Assembly: GCF_004137085.1 (NCBI RefSeq)
Contig: NZ_QYBC01000009.1
Location: forward strand, 62,001 to 126,000
Length of the DNA: 64,000 nt
Source of the DNA: Lichenibacterium ramalinae
Lineage (GTDB): Bacteria; Pseudomonadota; Alphaproteobacteria; Rhizobiales; Beijerinckiaceae
Direction: 5' to 3'
Position 1 is the first letter of the stretch; each line of letters opens with the position of its first letter. The notes under the pieces were generated by a model, which saw nothing but the letters and a program-made list of their open reading frames with translations, was not told the DNA's origin and ran no database searches. Of this stretch, positions 8,654 through 18,055 are shown one piece after another. A program made the translations under genes and the position numbers.

Positions 8654-9706
8654 TCAGGAAGGCGAGCTGACGGCCGCATCGGGGGCGGCCCGCAGCAGCA
8701 TGCCGAACAGGTCGCGCGGCTCGTCGGGGTCGGCGACGAGGTCGAGGTCCTGGGCGAGGCCGGTGCCGGCGAGGCGGTCGCGCAGGTAGCGCAGCGCCGA
8801 AAAGTCCTCGATGGCGAAGCCGACGGAATCGAACAGCGTGATCTGCCGGGCATCGCGCCGGCCCGGCTCGTGGCCCGCCACGACGCGCCACAGGTCGCGC
8901 ACGGGATGGTCGGCCGGCAGTTGCTGGATCTCGCCCTCGATGCGGGTCTGGGGCGCGTATTCGACAAAGATCTCGGCGCGGCGCAGCACGTCGGCCTGGA
9001 TCTCGGTCTTGCCCGGGCAGTCCCCGCCCACGGCGTTGATGTGGACGCCGGCACCCACGTGGTTGTCGCCCAGCACGGTGGCGTTGCGCTTGTCCGCCGT
9101 CACCGTCGTGATGATCTCGGCCCCCTCCACGGCTTCGGCCACGCTGCCGGCGGCCGCGATGGCGAAGCCGAAGCCCGCGAGGTTGCGGGCGCATTTGCGC
9201 GTGGCCTCGGGATCGACGTCGTAGAGCCGCAGGCGGTCGACGCCCAGCACGGCCTTGAAGGCCAGCGCCTGGAACTCCGCTTGGGCGCCGTTGCCGATCA
9301 GCGCCATGGTGCGGGCCCCGGCGGGCGCGAGGTGGCGGGCCGCCATGGCGGAGGTGGCGGCGGTGCGCAGCGCCGTGAGGATCGTCATCTCGGACAGCAG
9401 CACCGGATAGCCCGAGCGGACGTCGGCCAGCATGCCGAAGGCCGCGACGGTTTGGCGGCCGTGGCGCCCGTTGCCGGGGTGGCCGTTGACGTATTTGAAG
9501 GCGTAGAGGCTGCCGTCGCTGGTGGGCATCAGCTCGATCACGCCTTCGCCGCTGTGCGAGGCGAGCCGGGCCGTCTTGTCGAACTGGTCCCAGCGCCGGA
9601 AGTCCTCGGCGACCGCGTCGGCGAGGTCGACCAGCACCCGTTCGATGCCGATGCGGTGCACGAGCCGCATCATGGCATCGACGCTGACGAAGGGGACGAG
9701 GTTCAT
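8654..9706 (-). CDS. Ornithine cyclodeaminase family protein
   Basis: A 350-residue member of the ornithine cyclodeaminase/mu-crystallin family. Enzymes of the ornithine branch convert ornithine to proline plus ammonia using bound NAD. Evidence is the KYVNGHPGN substrate loop, the Rossmann motif ALIGNGAQAEFQALAF and the DVDPEAT dinucleotide-binding acidic turn. The C-terminal block (FDSVGFAIEDFSALRYLRD) is that of true ornithine cyclodeaminases rather than of alanine-dehydrogenase relatives. The ATG at 9706 gives the standard length. It converges with the aminotransferase and diverges from an Lrp/AsnC regulator. Confidence 0.9.
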   Translation of the reverse strand: MNLVPFVSVDAMMRLVHRIGIERVLVDLADAVAEDFRRWDQFDKTARLASHSGEGVIELMPTSDGSLYAFKYVNGHPGNGRHGRQTVAAFGMLADVRSGYPVLLSEMTILTALRTAATSAMAARHLAPAGARTMALIGNGAQAEFQALAFKAVLGVDRLRLYDVDPEATRKCARNLAGFGFAIAAAGSVAEAVEGAEIITTVTADKRNATVLGDNHVGAGVHINAVGGDCPGKTEIQADVLRRAEIFVEYAPQTRIEGEIQQLPADHPVRDLWRVVAGHEPGRRDARQITLFDSVGFAIEDFSALRYLRDRLAGTGLAQDLDLVADPDEPRDLFGMLLRAAPDAAVSSPS

Positions 9707-9848
9707 GAGGACGCCGGCTCCGGGCCGGACCCGCAGCGGGCCCGGTCCAGCATAGGAGCGTCGCCCCGGCGGAGTGAACCCGCCAGATTGGCAGATCGGC
9801 AGGGGCGGTCTACCAGTTCGGTCGGGCGGATCGCGCGGAACGGCGGCC

Positions 9849-10286
9849 ATGGACGACATCGACCGGAGCCTCGTCACCATCCTGCGCCACGACGGGCGCC
9901 GCTCCATCTCGGACATCGCGCTCGCACTCGGCCTGTCGCGGGCGACGGTACGGGCCCGCATCGCCCGCATGGAGCGTGACGGCGACATCATCGGCTACAC
10001 GGTGATGCTGCGGGCCGACGCCGGCGCCATGCCGGTGCGCGGCCTGACGCTGGTCGAGGTCGAGGGCCGGCGCACCGCGCAGGTGATCGACGCCCTGGCG
10101 GGCTTCCCGGAGGTCGGCGCCGTCCACACCACCAACGGCCGGTGGGACCTCGTCGCCGAGATCTCCGCCCAGAGCCTCACCGACCTCGACGGCGTGCTGC
10201 GCCGCCTCCGGCTCATCCCGGGCATCACGGGTTCCGAGACGAGCCTGCTCCTCGCCACGCCGCGCAGCACGCGGGCGAGGCTGTGA
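9849..10286 (+). CDS. Lrp/AsnC-family regulator
   Basis: A 145-residue feast/famine regulator. The N-terminal winged HTH (DIALALGLSRATVRARIARMERDG) is followed by a RAM ligand-binding domain (VEGRRTAQVIDALAGFPEVGAVHTTNGRWDL). The ATG at 9849 (MDDIDRSL) is preferred over an upstream in-frame ATG because the upstream 25 residues are not family-like. It diverges from the ornithine cyclodeaminase gene, which it most likely regulates in response to ornithine, arginine or a related amino acid. That link comes from gene order and the habits of the family. Confidence 0.92.
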   Translation: MDDIDRSLVTILRHDGRRSISDIALALGLSRATVRARIARMERDGDIIGYTVMLRADAGAMPVRGLTLVEVEGRRTAQVIDALAGFPEVGAVHTTNGRWDLVAEISAQSLTDLDGVLRRLRLIPGITGSETSLLLATPRSTRARL

Positions 10287-10299
10287 GGCGCCGCCGACC

Positions 10300-11526
10300 T
10301 CAGCCGGCCGCCACCTTGCGGACGTCGGGCGCGGTGCGCAGTTCGCCGACCGGCAGCGTGTTGGCCACCGTCTCGCCGAAGGGCCCGGAATTGCGCGCCC
10401 GGCCGCGGTCGATGCCGGTGGTCGCGCGGAGCGGCAGCTTCGGGAAGACCAGTTCGGCGAAGCGGTAGCATTCCTCGAGATGCGGGTAGCCCGACAGGAT
10501 GAACCGGTCGATGCCGAGCGCCATGTACTCCCTCATGCGGGCCGCCACCTCGTCGGGGTCGCCGACCAGGGCGGTGCCGGCGCCGCCGCGCACGAGGCCC
10601 ACGCCGGCCCACAGGTTCGGCGCGATCTCGAGCCTGTCGCGCCGCCCCCCATGCAGCGCCGCCATGCGCCGCTGGCCGACGCTGTCGTAGCGGGCGAAGA
10701 CCTTCTGGGCCTTGGCCACCGCCTCGTCGTCGACGTAGCGGATCAGGTCCTCGGCGGCGGCCCAGGCCTCGCGCGACGTCTCGCGCACGATGACGTGCAG
10801 CCGGATGCCGTAGGAGAAGCTGCGGTCGCGCGCCGCCGCGGCGCGCTTGGCGTCGGCGATCTTCGCCGCGACATCGGCGGGCGGCTCGCCCCAGGTGAGG
10901 TAGGTGTCGACGTGGTCGGCGGCGACCCTCATGCCGGCCTCCGAGGACCCGCCGAAATACAGCGGCGGGTGGGGCGACTGGACGGGCGGGAACAGCAGCC
11001 GCCCGTTCTCGATCCGCAGGTGTTCGCCGTCCCGGGTCACGGTTTCGAGGCCGAGCAGGCGCCGGTAGATGTCGAGGAACTCGTCCGTCACGGCATAGCG
11101 GGCATCGTGCGGCAGGAAGATGCCGTCGCCCCTGGCCTCGACGGGATCGCCGCCCGTGACGACGTTGATGAGCAGGCGGCCGTTCGAGATGCGGTCGAGC
11201 GTCGCCGTCATGCGGGCCGCGACGGCGGGCTCCTGCAGCCCCGGCCGCACCGCCACGAGGAAGCGGAGCCGCTCGGTCAGCGGCACCAGGGACGAGGCCA
11301 CGACCCAGGAATCCTCGCAGGACTGGCCGGTCGGCAGCAGCACGCCGAAATAGCCGAGCTCGTCCGCCGCCCGGGCGACCTGGGCGAGGTAGCGATGCGT
11401 CACGTGGCGGGCGCCGGTCTCGCTGGCGAGGTGGCGCCCGTCGCCGTGGGTGGGCAGGAACCACAGGACGTCGGTCTCGGTGGCGGGGGCGGGAAGGTCG
11501 AGGTCGGGGAAGGCGCTCATCGTCAT
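10300..11526 (-). CDS. ssuD: FMNH2-dependent alkanesulfonate monooxygenase
   Basis: A luciferase-like (LLM) flavin-dependent monooxygenase of ~406-408 residues that releases sulfite from alkanesulfonates. Supporting motifs are [14 protein letters not shown] at the N-terminus, [48 protein letters not shown] and [15 protein letters not shown]. ATGs at 11526 and 11520 are both possible. It lies downstream of ssuA and divergent from ssuCB. No flavin reductase gene (ssuE) is present, so FMNH2 must come from elsewhere. Confidence 0.93.
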   Translation of the reverse strand: MTMSAFPDLDLPAPATETDVLWFLPTHGDGRHLASETGARHVTHRYLAQVARAADELGYFGVLLPTGQSCEDSWVVASSLVPLTERLRFLVAVRPGLQEPAVAARMTATLDRISNGRLLINVVTGGDPVEARGDGIFLPHDARYAVTDEFLDIYRRLLGLETVTRDGEHLRIENGRLLFPPVQSPHPPLYFGGSSEAGMRVAADHVDTYLTWGEPPADVAAKIADAKRAAAARDRSFSYGIRLHVIVRETSREAWAAAEDLIRYVDDEAVAKAQKVFARYDSVGQRRMAALHGGRRDRLEIAPNLWAGVGLVRGGAGTALVGDPDEVAARMREYMALGIDRFILSGYPHLEECYRFAELVFPKLPLRATTGIDRGRARNSGPFGETVANTLPVGELRTAPDVRKVAAG

Positions 11527-11582
11527 GGGTCTCGTCGAGGGTTCGGGGAGGGAGGGCGGCGGGCCCTCCCGACAGGATGGCG

Positions 11583-12548
11583 TCAGGTGCCGGGCTTCCA
11601 GACCGCCGCGCCGACGTCGAGCGGCTTGGGGATGAGGCGCAGCTGCAGGAAGGCGTCGGCCTCGGCCTGCTGGCCGGCCGTCACCTCCGGGGTGAGCGGC
11701 GCGACCCCGTGGGCCTGCCGGGCGAGCGCCACCGCGACCACGGATTTCGGCAGCCGGACGGCCTCGGCCAGTTCGGCTGCGGCCTCGTCCGGATGGGCGG
11801 CTTCCCAATCGTCGACGTCGCGGACCGCGTCGACGATGGCGGCGACGACATTGGGCTCGGCCTTGGCGAAGCCGGCGGCCGCCAGGTAGAACTGGATGTT
11901 GCCCACCAGCCCCTCGCCGGTCGCCAGCGTGCGGGCGCCGGTCGCCGCCTGGGCCGCCGCCAGATAGGGGTCCCAGATGGCCCAGGCGTCGACGGCGCCG
12001 CGCTCGAAGGCCGCACGGGCATCGGCGGGGGCCAGGAACACCGGCGTGATGTCGCCATAGGCGATCCCCGCCTTCTCCAGGGCCTTCACCAGCAGGAAAT
12101 GCACGTTGGAACCCTTGTTCAGCGCGACCCGCTTGCCCTTGAGCCCGGCGAGCGAGGCGATGGCGCTGTCCTTCGGCACCAGGATGGCCTCCCCCGCCGG
12201 CGCGGGCGGCTCGGCGGCGACGTAGACGAGGTCGGTGCGGCCGGCCTGGGCGAAGATCGGCGGCGCGTCGCCGGTCTGGCCGACGTCGATGGCGCCGGCC
12301 CGGACGGCTTCGAGGATGGGCGGGCCGGAGGGGAACTCGGCCCACGCGGCCGTGAAGCCGAGCGGCTTCAGCCGGGCGTCGAGGCCGCCGTGCTGCTTCA
12401 GCAGCAGGAAGTTGCCGTACTTCTGGTAGCCGATCCGCACGGAACGCTCGGCCGCGCCGGCGGGGGAGGGGGCGAGGAGGGAGGCGGCGAGGAGGGAAGC
12501 AGCGGCGACCGGCAGGCCGGCCAGCAGGAGGGGACGCGATATCGGCAT
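11583..12548 (-). CDS. ssuA: Aliphatic sulfonate ABC transporter substrate-binding protein
   Basis: A 321-residue periplasmic binding protein of the SsuA/TauA/NMT1 type, feeding sulfonates to SsuBC. The signal peptide ([21 protein letters not shown].. to AGAAERS) contains a doubled ASLLA segment caused by a 15-bp tandem duplication. The mature protein starts [19 protein letters not shown], typical for the family, with [10 protein letters not shown] and [11 protein letters not shown] ligand-site motifs. It is the first gene of the leftward transcript, with ssuD 57 bp downstream. Confidence 0.92.
   Translation of the reverse strand: MPISRPLLLAGLPVAAASLLAASLLAPSPAGAAERSVRIGYQKYGNFLLLKQHGGLDARLKPLGFTAAWAEFPSGPPILEAVRAGAIDVGQTGDAPPIFAQAGRTDLVYVAAEPPAPAGEAILVPKDSAIASLAGLKGKRVALNKGSNVHFLLVKALEKAGIAYGDITPVFLAPADARAAFERGAVDAWAIWDPYLAAAQAATGARTLATGEGLVGNIQFYLAAAGFAKAEPNVVAAIVDAVRDVDDWEAAHPDEAAAELAEAVRLPKSVVAVALARQAHGVAPLTPEVTAGQQAEADAFLQLRLIPKPLDVGAAVWKPGT
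12472..12501 (+). repeat. In-frame 15-bp duplication in ssuA signal peptide
   Basis: Two adjacent 15-bp units, GCGAGGAGGGAGGCG and GCGAGGAGGGAAGCA, lie within the signal-peptide region of ssuA (coding strand minus). They double the ASLLA pentapeptide in the hydrophobic core without shifting the frame. Confidence 0.75.
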
Positions 12549-12600
12549 GGGACGGGCACTCGCGATGGCACCGCGCCGGGGTCGCCGCGGTCAGTCCGAC

Positions 12601-12641
12601 ATTGAAATTGACTTTGTCTACGGATTTAGTCAACATTCAAT
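12601..12641. promoter_or_regulatory. Symmetric divergent promoter/operator of the ssu locus
   Basis: An AT-rich 41-bp island in otherwise ~70% GC DNA forms an imperfect inverted repeat: ATTGAAATTGAC at 12601-12612 and GTCAACATTCAAT at 12629-12641. Each strand has TTGACT followed, after exactly 17 bp, by a -10-like hexamer (CAACAT rightward, CAATTT leftward). The two promoters therefore overlap face to face and would drive ssuCB and ssuAD. A Cbl/CysB-type or other sulfur regulator could bind the symmetry. That regulator is inferred and not encoded nearby. Confidence 0.5.
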
Positions 12642-12687
12642 GCGCCGGGATGTTCCATGACGCGTGCCGGCCGCCGGAGGTCGCGCA

Positions 12688-13557
12688 ATGCAGGGCAGCA
12701 TGTCGGAGGTGGAGCGGCGGGCCGCGCCCCCGACCGGGGGAGGATCGGCGTCGCGGGCAGCGGCGCCGGGACGGACGGGCGCCGCCGCGGCCGGGCGCCT
12801 GGGGCGGTCGCGCCATGCGGGCTGGCTGCTGCCGGCCGCCGTCGTGGCAGCCTGGCAGGTCGCGAGCAGCGCGGGCGTGCTGTCCGATGCCGTCCTGCCC
12901 GCCCCCTCCGCCGTGGCGGCGGCGGGCTGGCAGCTGACGCGCTCGGGAGAGTTGCCGCACCACATGGGCGTGAGCTTCCTGCGCGCCGTGGCGGGGCTGG
13001 CGGTGGGCGGCAGCATCGGCTTCGCGCTGGGCCTCGCCAACGGCCTGTCCCGGCTCAGCGACCGGCTGACCGACACGACGCTGCAGATGGCGCGCAACGT
13101 GCCCCATCTCGCCCTGATCCCGCTCGTCATCCTGTGGTTCGGCATCGGCGAGGAGGCCAAGCTGGTCCTGGTCGCGCTCGGCGTCTTCTTCCCCGTCTAC
13201 GTCAACACGCTGCACGGCATCCGCACCGTCGACCCGAAGCTGATCGAGATGGGGCGGTGCTACGGCATGACGCGCTTCGCGCTGTTCCGGCGCATCGTCC
13301 TGCCCGGCGCCCTGCCGTCCGTCTTCGTGGGCCTGCGCTTCGCGCTCGGCGTCATGTGGCTGACGCTGATCGTCGCCGAAACCATCGCGGCCCAGTCCGG
13401 CATCGGCTACATGGCCATGCAGGCGCGCGACTTCCTGCAGACCGACGTCATCGTGCTGGCCATCGCCATCTATGCGGCGCTGGGCAAGCTCGCCGACGGG
13501 GTGACGCGGTCTCTCGAACGGCGCTGCCTCGCCTGGCACCCGGCGTTCCGCGCATGA
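12688..13557 (+). CDS. ssuC: Aliphatic sulfonate ABC transporter permease
   Basis: A 289-residue inner-membrane permease with six predicted membrane segments. The motif [36 protein letters not shown], broken into its conserved EAA loop and flanks, is characteristic of SsuC/TauC/NrtB permeases. The ATG at 12688 sits 7 nt after GGAGG and is preferred to the GTG at 12664. The first ~50 residues are a long Ala/Gly/Arg-rich cytoplasmic tail. The stop overlaps the ATG of ssuB (ATGA). Confidence 0.92.
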   Translation: MQGSMSEVERRAAPPTGGGSASRAAAPGRTGAAAAGRLGRSRHAGWLLPAAVVAAWQVASSAGVLSDAVLPAPSAVAAAGWQLTRSGELPHHMGVSFLRAVAGLAVGGSIGFALGLANGLSRLSDRLTDTTLQMARNVPHLALIPLVILWFGIGEEAKLVLVALGVFFPVYVNTLHGIRTVDPKLIEMGRCYGMTRFALFRRIVLPGALPSVFVGLRFALGVMWLTLIVAETIAAQSGIGYMAMQARDFLQTDVIVLAIAIYAALGKLADGVTRSLERRCLAWHPAFRA

Positions 13558-14297
13558 GCGGCGCCGGATTGCCCGTGACGGCGCGGGGCCTCGCCCGCGG
13601 CTTCGGCGGCCCGCCCGTGCTGCGCGGCCTCGACCTGCACGTCCCGGCGGGGCAGTTCCTCGCCGTGGTGGGGCGCAGCGGCTCCGGCAAGAGCACCCTG
13701 CTGCGCCTGCTCGGCGGGCTCGACCGGCCCGATGCCGGGCGGGTGACGCGCGGCGGCGGGGACGAGGCCGCCGACGCCCGCACCCGCGTCATGTTCCAGG
13801 AGCCCCGCCTGCTCCCCTGGGCCTCGGTGCTCGGCAATGTCGCGGTCGGGCTCGGGGCGAAACCCGGGCCGGACGGCGAGGCCCGGGCGCGCGAGGCGCT
13901 GGAGCGCGTCGGCCTCGCCGAACGCGCGTCCGAATGGCCCGAAGGCCTGTCGGGCGGGCAGAAGAGCCGGGTCGCCCTGGCGCGGGCGCTGGTGAGCCGC
14001 CCCGGCCTGCTGCTGCTCGACGAGCCGCTCGGCGCGCTCGACGCCCTCACCCGCATCCGGATGCAGGGCCTCGTCGAGGCGGCGTGGCGGCGGGACGGGT
14101 TCACGGCCCTGCTGGTCACCCACGACGTGTCGGAGGCCGTGGCCCTGGCCGACCGCATCGTGCTGATCGACGGGGGCGCGGTGGCGCTCGACTTGGCAGT
14201 CGACCTGCCCCGACCGCGCCGCCGCGGCAGCGGCGCCGCGCTCGAAAGCGCCATCCTCGATCGCCTGCTCGACCCCTCCGCCCGCCCCGCGTCCTGA
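13554..14297 (+). CDS. ssuB: Aliphatic sulfonate ABC transporter ATP-binding protein
   Basis: A 247-residue ATPase for SsuC. Walker [11 protein letters not shown]-loop [13 protein letters not shown], signature [15 protein letters not shown] and Walker [17 protein letters not shown] are all intact. The LLPW after the Q-loop is usual for the SsuB/TauB group. Its ATG overlaps the ssuC stop by 4 bp. It is the last gene of the rightward ssu transcript and converges with the polyol operon 41 bp away. Confidence 0.92.
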   Translation: MSGAGLPVTARGLARGFGGPPVLRGLDLHVPAGQFLAVVGRSGSGKSTLLRLLGGLDRPDAGRVTRGGGDEAADARTRVMFQEPRLLPWASVLGNVAVGLGAKPGPDGEARAREALERVGLAERASEWPEGLSGGQKSRVALARALVSRPGLLLLDEPLGALDALTRIRMQGLVEAAWRRDGFTALLVTHDVSEAVALADRIVLIDGGAVALDLAVDLPRPRRRGSGAALESAILDRLLDPSARPAS

Positions 14298-14338
14298 GCG
14301 GGCCGGTCCCCTCCGGCGCCGCCGCGACGGCGGGGCCG

Positions 14339-15370
14339 TCACAGGACGATCTGCAGCTTCACGTCGCCGGGGCGTCCCTCGGCGGCGCGCTCGAAGGCCG
14401 CGACGCTGTCGTCGAAGGGGAAGGTTTCGGTGATGAGCGGCTTCAGGTCCACCTTGCCGGAAGCGATCATGGCCAGCGCCCGGTCGAACACGTTGGCGTA
14501 GCGGAACACGGTCTCGATGCGGATCTCCTTGGCGGCGATCGACGACACGTCGAACCGCACCGGCTCGACCGGCATGCCGATGAGCACGAGGCAGCCGCCG
14601 GGCCGCAGCAGGGCCTGGATGCCGTCATAGGCGCGGGGGGCGCCGCTGGCCTCGAAGACGACGTCGGCGCCCCAGCCGCCGGTGGCGGCGGAGACCGCCT
14701 CGGCCAGCGAGGCTTCGCGGATGTCGACCGGGGTGACGCCGGGGTAGCGGCCCGCGATGGCGAGCTTCTCGGCCATGAGGTCCGACACGAGGACGCGCGA
14801 GCAGCCCCCGGCCAGCGCCGCCAGGGCCGTCATGATGCCGATGGGGCCGGCCCCCGTCACCACGGCGGTGTCGCCGGGCTGGATCCTGGCCTTCACGGCG
14901 GCCTGCAGCCCCACGGCGAAGGGTTCCACCATGGCGCCTTCCGCGAAGGACACGCCGTCCGGCAGCCGGTAGGTGAAGGCGGCCGGGTGCACGACCTCGG
15001 GGGTGAGCACGCCGTGCACCGGCGGCGTGGCCCAGAAGACCACGTCGGGGTCGACGTTGTAGAGGCCGAGCTTGGAGGCGCGCGAGGCGAGGTCCGGCAC
15101 GCCGGGCTCCATGCAGACGCGGTCGCCGGGCTTCAGGCCCGTGACGCCCGTGCCGACCTCGACGACCGTGCCGGCCGCCTCGTGGCCCAGCACCATCGGG
15201 CTTTCCACCACGAAGGAGCCGATGCGGCCGTGGGTATAGTAATGGACGTCGCTGCCGCAGACCCCCACCGTGTGGATGCGGATCCGGACGTCGCCGGGCC
15301 CCACCGTCAGCGGCAGGTCGATGTCACGCAGCTTCAGCTCGTGCTGGCGTTCGAGGACGAGGGCGCGCAT
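14339..15370 (-). CDS. Zinc-type polyol dehydrogenase, xylitol/sorbitol dehydrogenase-like
   Basis: A 343-residue medium-chain dehydrogenase that likely oxidises a sugar alcohol (xylitol, sorbitol or similar) with NAD. Catalytic zinc ligands are seen in [16 protein letters not shown] (Cys) and LGHEAAG (His-Glu), and the Rossmann motif is [15 protein letters not shown]. The four-Cys structural zinc lobe is absent: the segment reads [20 protein letters not shown], as in the known xylitol dehydrogenase subgroup. It is the last gene of the leftward polyol operon, 13 bp after an SDR, and is presumably fed by the ABC transporter. Confidence 0.88.
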   Translation of the reverse strand: MRALVLERQHELKLRDIDLPLTVGPGDVRIRIHTVGVCGSDVHYYTHGRIGSFVVESPMVLGHEAAGTVVEVGTGVTGLKPGDRVCMEPGVPDLASRASKLGLYNVDPDVVFWATPPVHGVLTPEVVHPAAFTYRLPDGVSFAEGAMVEPFAVGLQAAVKARIQPGDTAVVTGAGPIGIMTALAALAGGCSRVLVSDLMAEKLAIAGRYPGVTPVDIREASLAEAVSAATGGWGADVVFEASGAPRAYDGIQALLRPGGCLVLIGMPVEPVRFDVSSIAAKEIRIETVFRYANVFDRALAMIASGKVDLKPLITETFPFDDSVAAFERAAEGRPGDVKLQIVL

Positions 15371-15383
15371 GGGTCGGCTCCGA

Positions 15384-16109
15384 TCAGTTGACGAGGAAGC
15401 CGCCGTCCACCGGCAGGTCGATGCCGTTGACCATGGCGGCGTCGTCGGACAGCAGGTAGGCGATGGCGGTGGCCACTTCCACGGGCTGCACGAAGCGCCC
15501 CAGGGGGATGCGGGACAGCATCGGCCCCGCTTTGGCGGGGTCGCTCCAGGCCTTTTCGGCCATGGGCGTCAGCGTGACGACGGGGTGGACGCCGTTGACC
15601 CGGATGCCGCGGCGGCCGAGCTCGTTGGCCATGACGCGCGTCAAGGCGTCGAGCGCGCCCTTGGAGGCGCAATAGGCGGCGTGGTCGGCGAAGCCGATGA
15701 AGGACGAGATGCTCGACACGTTGACGATGGCGCCTTTGGCGCCGCGCTCGAGGACGCTGCGGGCATATTCCTGCGCCACGATCAACGGCGCCCGGCAGTT
15801 GACCGCCATGATGGCGTCGAAGGTCTCGACCGACAGGTCGAGGACGCTGTCGAGCTCGGTGGTGCCGGCGCAATTGACCAGGAGGTCGACCGGCATGGCG
15901 TCGCGGGCGGCGGCGCGCGTCGCCGCGGCGTCGGCGAGGTCGACCGCGATCGTGCGGCAGCCGAGTTCGGCCCCGAGCGCGTCGAGGTCGGCCGAGGCGC
16001 GCCCCAGCGCCACCACGGTGGCGCCGCGCTCGGCCAGGAGCTTGGCGGTGGCCCGGCCGATGCCCTTGCCGGCCCCCGTCACCAGGATCGATCGTCCCGC
16101 GAACATCAT
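15384..16109 (-). CDS. SDR-family oxidoreductase, L-xylulose reductase-like
   Basis: A 241-residue classical short-chain dehydrogenase. The cofactor motif is [12 protein letters not shown] is at the beta-4 end, the catalytic Ser lies in NVSSISS and YCASK carries Tyr-x3-Lys. The sequence resembles dicarbonyl/L-xylulose reductases ([13 protein letters not shown] segment and the C-terminal PVDGGFLVN). Within this operon it would interconvert a polyol and a ketose. Directionality and substrate are inferred from context. Two start ATGs (16109, 16106) are adjacent. Confidence 0.85.
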   Translation of the reverse strand: MMFAGRSILVTGAGKGIGRATAKLLAERGATVVALGRASADLDALGAELGCRTIAVDLADAAATRAAARDAMPVDLLVNCAGTTELDSVLDLSVETFDAIMAVNCRAPLIVAQEYARSVLERGAKGAIVNVSSISSFIGFADHAAYCASKGALDALTRVMANELGRRGIRVNGVHPVVTLTPMAEKAWSDPAKAGPMLSRIPLGRFVQPVEVATAIAYLLSDDAAMVNGIDLPVDGGFLVN

Positions 16110-16128
16110 GACGTGATTCTCCCTGCCA

Positions 16129-17214
16129 TCAGAGCGCCCGGCCGTCGGCGTCGAAGAGATAGGCCTGGGCCGGGTCGAAGCCGACCGAGAAGGTTTCGCC
16201 CTTGCCCAGCATCCGCCGCCCCGGCACCTGCAGGCTCACGGTCTCGCCGGTGCGCGTCTGCCCGTGGATGAGCGTGCTGCCGCCGAGGCTTTCCGACAGG
16301 TCGGCGGTGAGGCCGATCCGGGCGCCGCCGCCCTCGAGCGCGAGGTGCTCGGGGCGCAGGCCCAGCGTGACCTCGGCGCCGGGCACGAGCGCCGCAGCCG
16401 TGCCGTGCCGCGCGACGCGCAGCGGGGCCGCCAGGGCGGGATGGCCGACCGTGACGCCCGCGGCGTCGGCGCTTTCCAGCCGGCCCTTGAGGAAGTTCAT
16501 CTTGGGCGAGCCGATGAACCCCGCCACGAAGGTGTTGGCGGGCCTGTCGTAGAGGTCCTGCGGGGCGCCGATCTGCTCCACCACGCCGCCGCGCAGCACC
16601 ACGATGCGGTCCGCCAGCGTCATGGCCTCGACCTGGTCGTGCGTGACATAGACCATGGTGACGCCGAGTTCGCGGTGCAGCCGCGCGATCTCCACCCGCA
16701 TCTGGGCGCGGAGCTCGGCATCGAGGTTCGACAGCGGCTCGTCGAACAGGAACAGCTTCGGGTGGCGCACGATGGCCCGCCCGATGGCGACGCGCTGGCG
16801 CTGCCCGCCCGACAGCTGCCGCGGCCTGCGGTCGAGCAGGGGCTCCATCTGCAGGATGCGCGCCGCCTCGGCCACCTGGCGGTCGATCTCGGCCCGGGGC
16901 ACCTTCGCCATCTTGAGGCCGAAGGCGATGTTCTCGCGCACGCTCATGTGGGGGAACAGCGCGTAGCTCTGGAACACCATGGAGACCTGGCGCTTGGCCG
17001 GCTCGGTCTGGGTGACGCGCGCGCCGTCGATGTAGACGTCGCCGCCCGACACCTCCTCGAGCCCGGCGATCATGCGCAGCAGGGTGGACTTGCCGCAGCC
17101 CGACGGGCCGACGAAGACCACGAACTCGCCCTTCTCGGCCGCGATGTCGACGCCCCGGATGATGGACACGGGGCCGAAGCGCTTCTCGATCCGTTCGAGA
17201 CGCAGGTAGCTCAT
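16129..17214 (-). CDS. Carbohydrate ABC transporter ATP-binding protein, UgpC/MalK type
   Basis: A 361-residue ATPase with a C-terminal TOBE/MalK regulatory domain. Walker A is GPSGCGKST, the Q-loop MVFQSYALFPHMSV, the signature LSGGQRQRVAIGRA and Walker B LFLFDEPLSNLDAELR. After residue ~235 the segment NTFVAGFIGSPKMNFL and the later LGLRPEHL belong to the TOBE region typical of sugar importers. It completes the polyol transporter encoded upstream. Confidence 0.93.
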   Translation of the reverse strand: MSYLRLERIEKRFGPVSIIRGVDIAAEKGEFVVFVGPSGCGKSTLLRMIAGLEEVSGGDVYIDGARVTQTEPAKRQVSMVFQSYALFPHMSVRENIAFGLKMAKVPRAEIDRQVAEAARILQMEPLLDRRPRQLSGGQRQRVAIGRAIVRHPKLFLFDEPLSNLDAELRAQMRVEIARLHRELGVTMVYVTHDQVEAMTLADRIVVLRGGVVEQIGAPQDLYDRPANTFVAGFIGSPKMNFLKGRLESADAAGVTVGHPALAAPLRVARHGTAAALVPGAEVTLGLRPEHLALEGGGARIGLTADLSESLGGSTLIHGQTRTGETVSLQVPGRRMLGKGETFSVGFDPAQAYLFDADGRAL

Positions 17215-17233
17215 GACGGTGTCCTCGACGATG

Positions 17234-18055
17234 TCACTTGGTGGCCCCCATGGTGAGGCCCCGGACCATGTGGCGGGACACCAGCAGCGCGAAGATCGTG
17301 ACGGGCAGCACGATGACGGTGCCGGTGGCCATGATCTTTCCCCACGGCAGCTCGTAGCCCGACATGAAGCTCGTCGCCACGACGGGCGCGGTCTGCACGT
17401 CGCGGCGCGTCAGCACCAGCGCGTAGAGCAGCTCGTTCCACGAGAAGATGAAGCCGAAGATGGCCGAGACCGCGATCCCCGGCAGGCCGAGCGGCAGGTA
17501 GATGCGCCAGAAGATGGCGAACTGGCTGGCGCCCTCGAGCCGCGCCGCCTCCTCCAGCTCCTTCGGGATCGACCGGAACTGGTCGGTGGCGATCCAGATG
17601 ACGATCGGCAGGATGAAGGTGATATAGACCAGGATCAGCACGAGATGGGTGTCGAGCAGGCCGAGGTTGCGCGCCAGGATGTAGATCGGCAGCGCCAGCA
17701 CGATGGGGCTGACGAAGCGGTTGGAGATGAACCAGAACCACAGGTCGGACTTGCCGCGGAAGTCGTAGCGGGCGAGCGCGAAGGCGGCGGGCGTGCCGAG
17801 CAGCACCGACAGGCCGGTGCTGAAGACCGCCACGATCAGCGAGTTGACGACCGCGTTCACCACCTTCTGGTCGGCGAAGACGTCGGCGTAGTTGGCGAGC
17901 GTCGGGGTGAAGAGCCACACCGGCGGCGAGGCCAGGAGGTCGCTCTGCGTCTTGAACGAGGACGACACCATCCAATAGGTGGGGAACACCGTGACGGCGA
18001 AGACCGCGAGCAGGCCGAGGCCGTGCAGCAAGCGGCCGGCGGAGCGGGACGGCAT
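17234..18055 (-). CDS. Carbohydrate ABC transporter permease (second, MalG-like)
   Basis: A 273-residue inner-membrane permease of the MalG/CUT1 type. It has six predicted membrane segments, a periplasmic loop FKTQSDLLASPPVWLFTPTLANY after the first segment, and the EAA motif EELEEAARLEGAS-like sequence (KELEEAARLEGASQFAIF). The ATG at 18055 shares one base with the stop of the upstream permease (TGATG), which marks coupled translation. Confidence 0.92.
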   Translation of the reverse strand: MPSRSAGRLLHGLGLLAVFAVTVFPTYWMVSSSFKTQSDLLASPPVWLFTPTLANYADVFADQKVVNAVVNSLIVAVFSTGLSVLLGTPAAFALARYDFRGKSDLWFWFISNRFVSPIVLALPIYILARNLGLLDTHLVLILVYITFILPIVIWIATDQFRSIPKELEEAARLEGASQFAIFWRIYLPLGLPGIAVSAIFGFIFSWNELLYALVLTRRDVQTAPVVATSFMSGYELPWGKIMATGTVIVLPVTIFALLVSRHMVRGLTMGATK

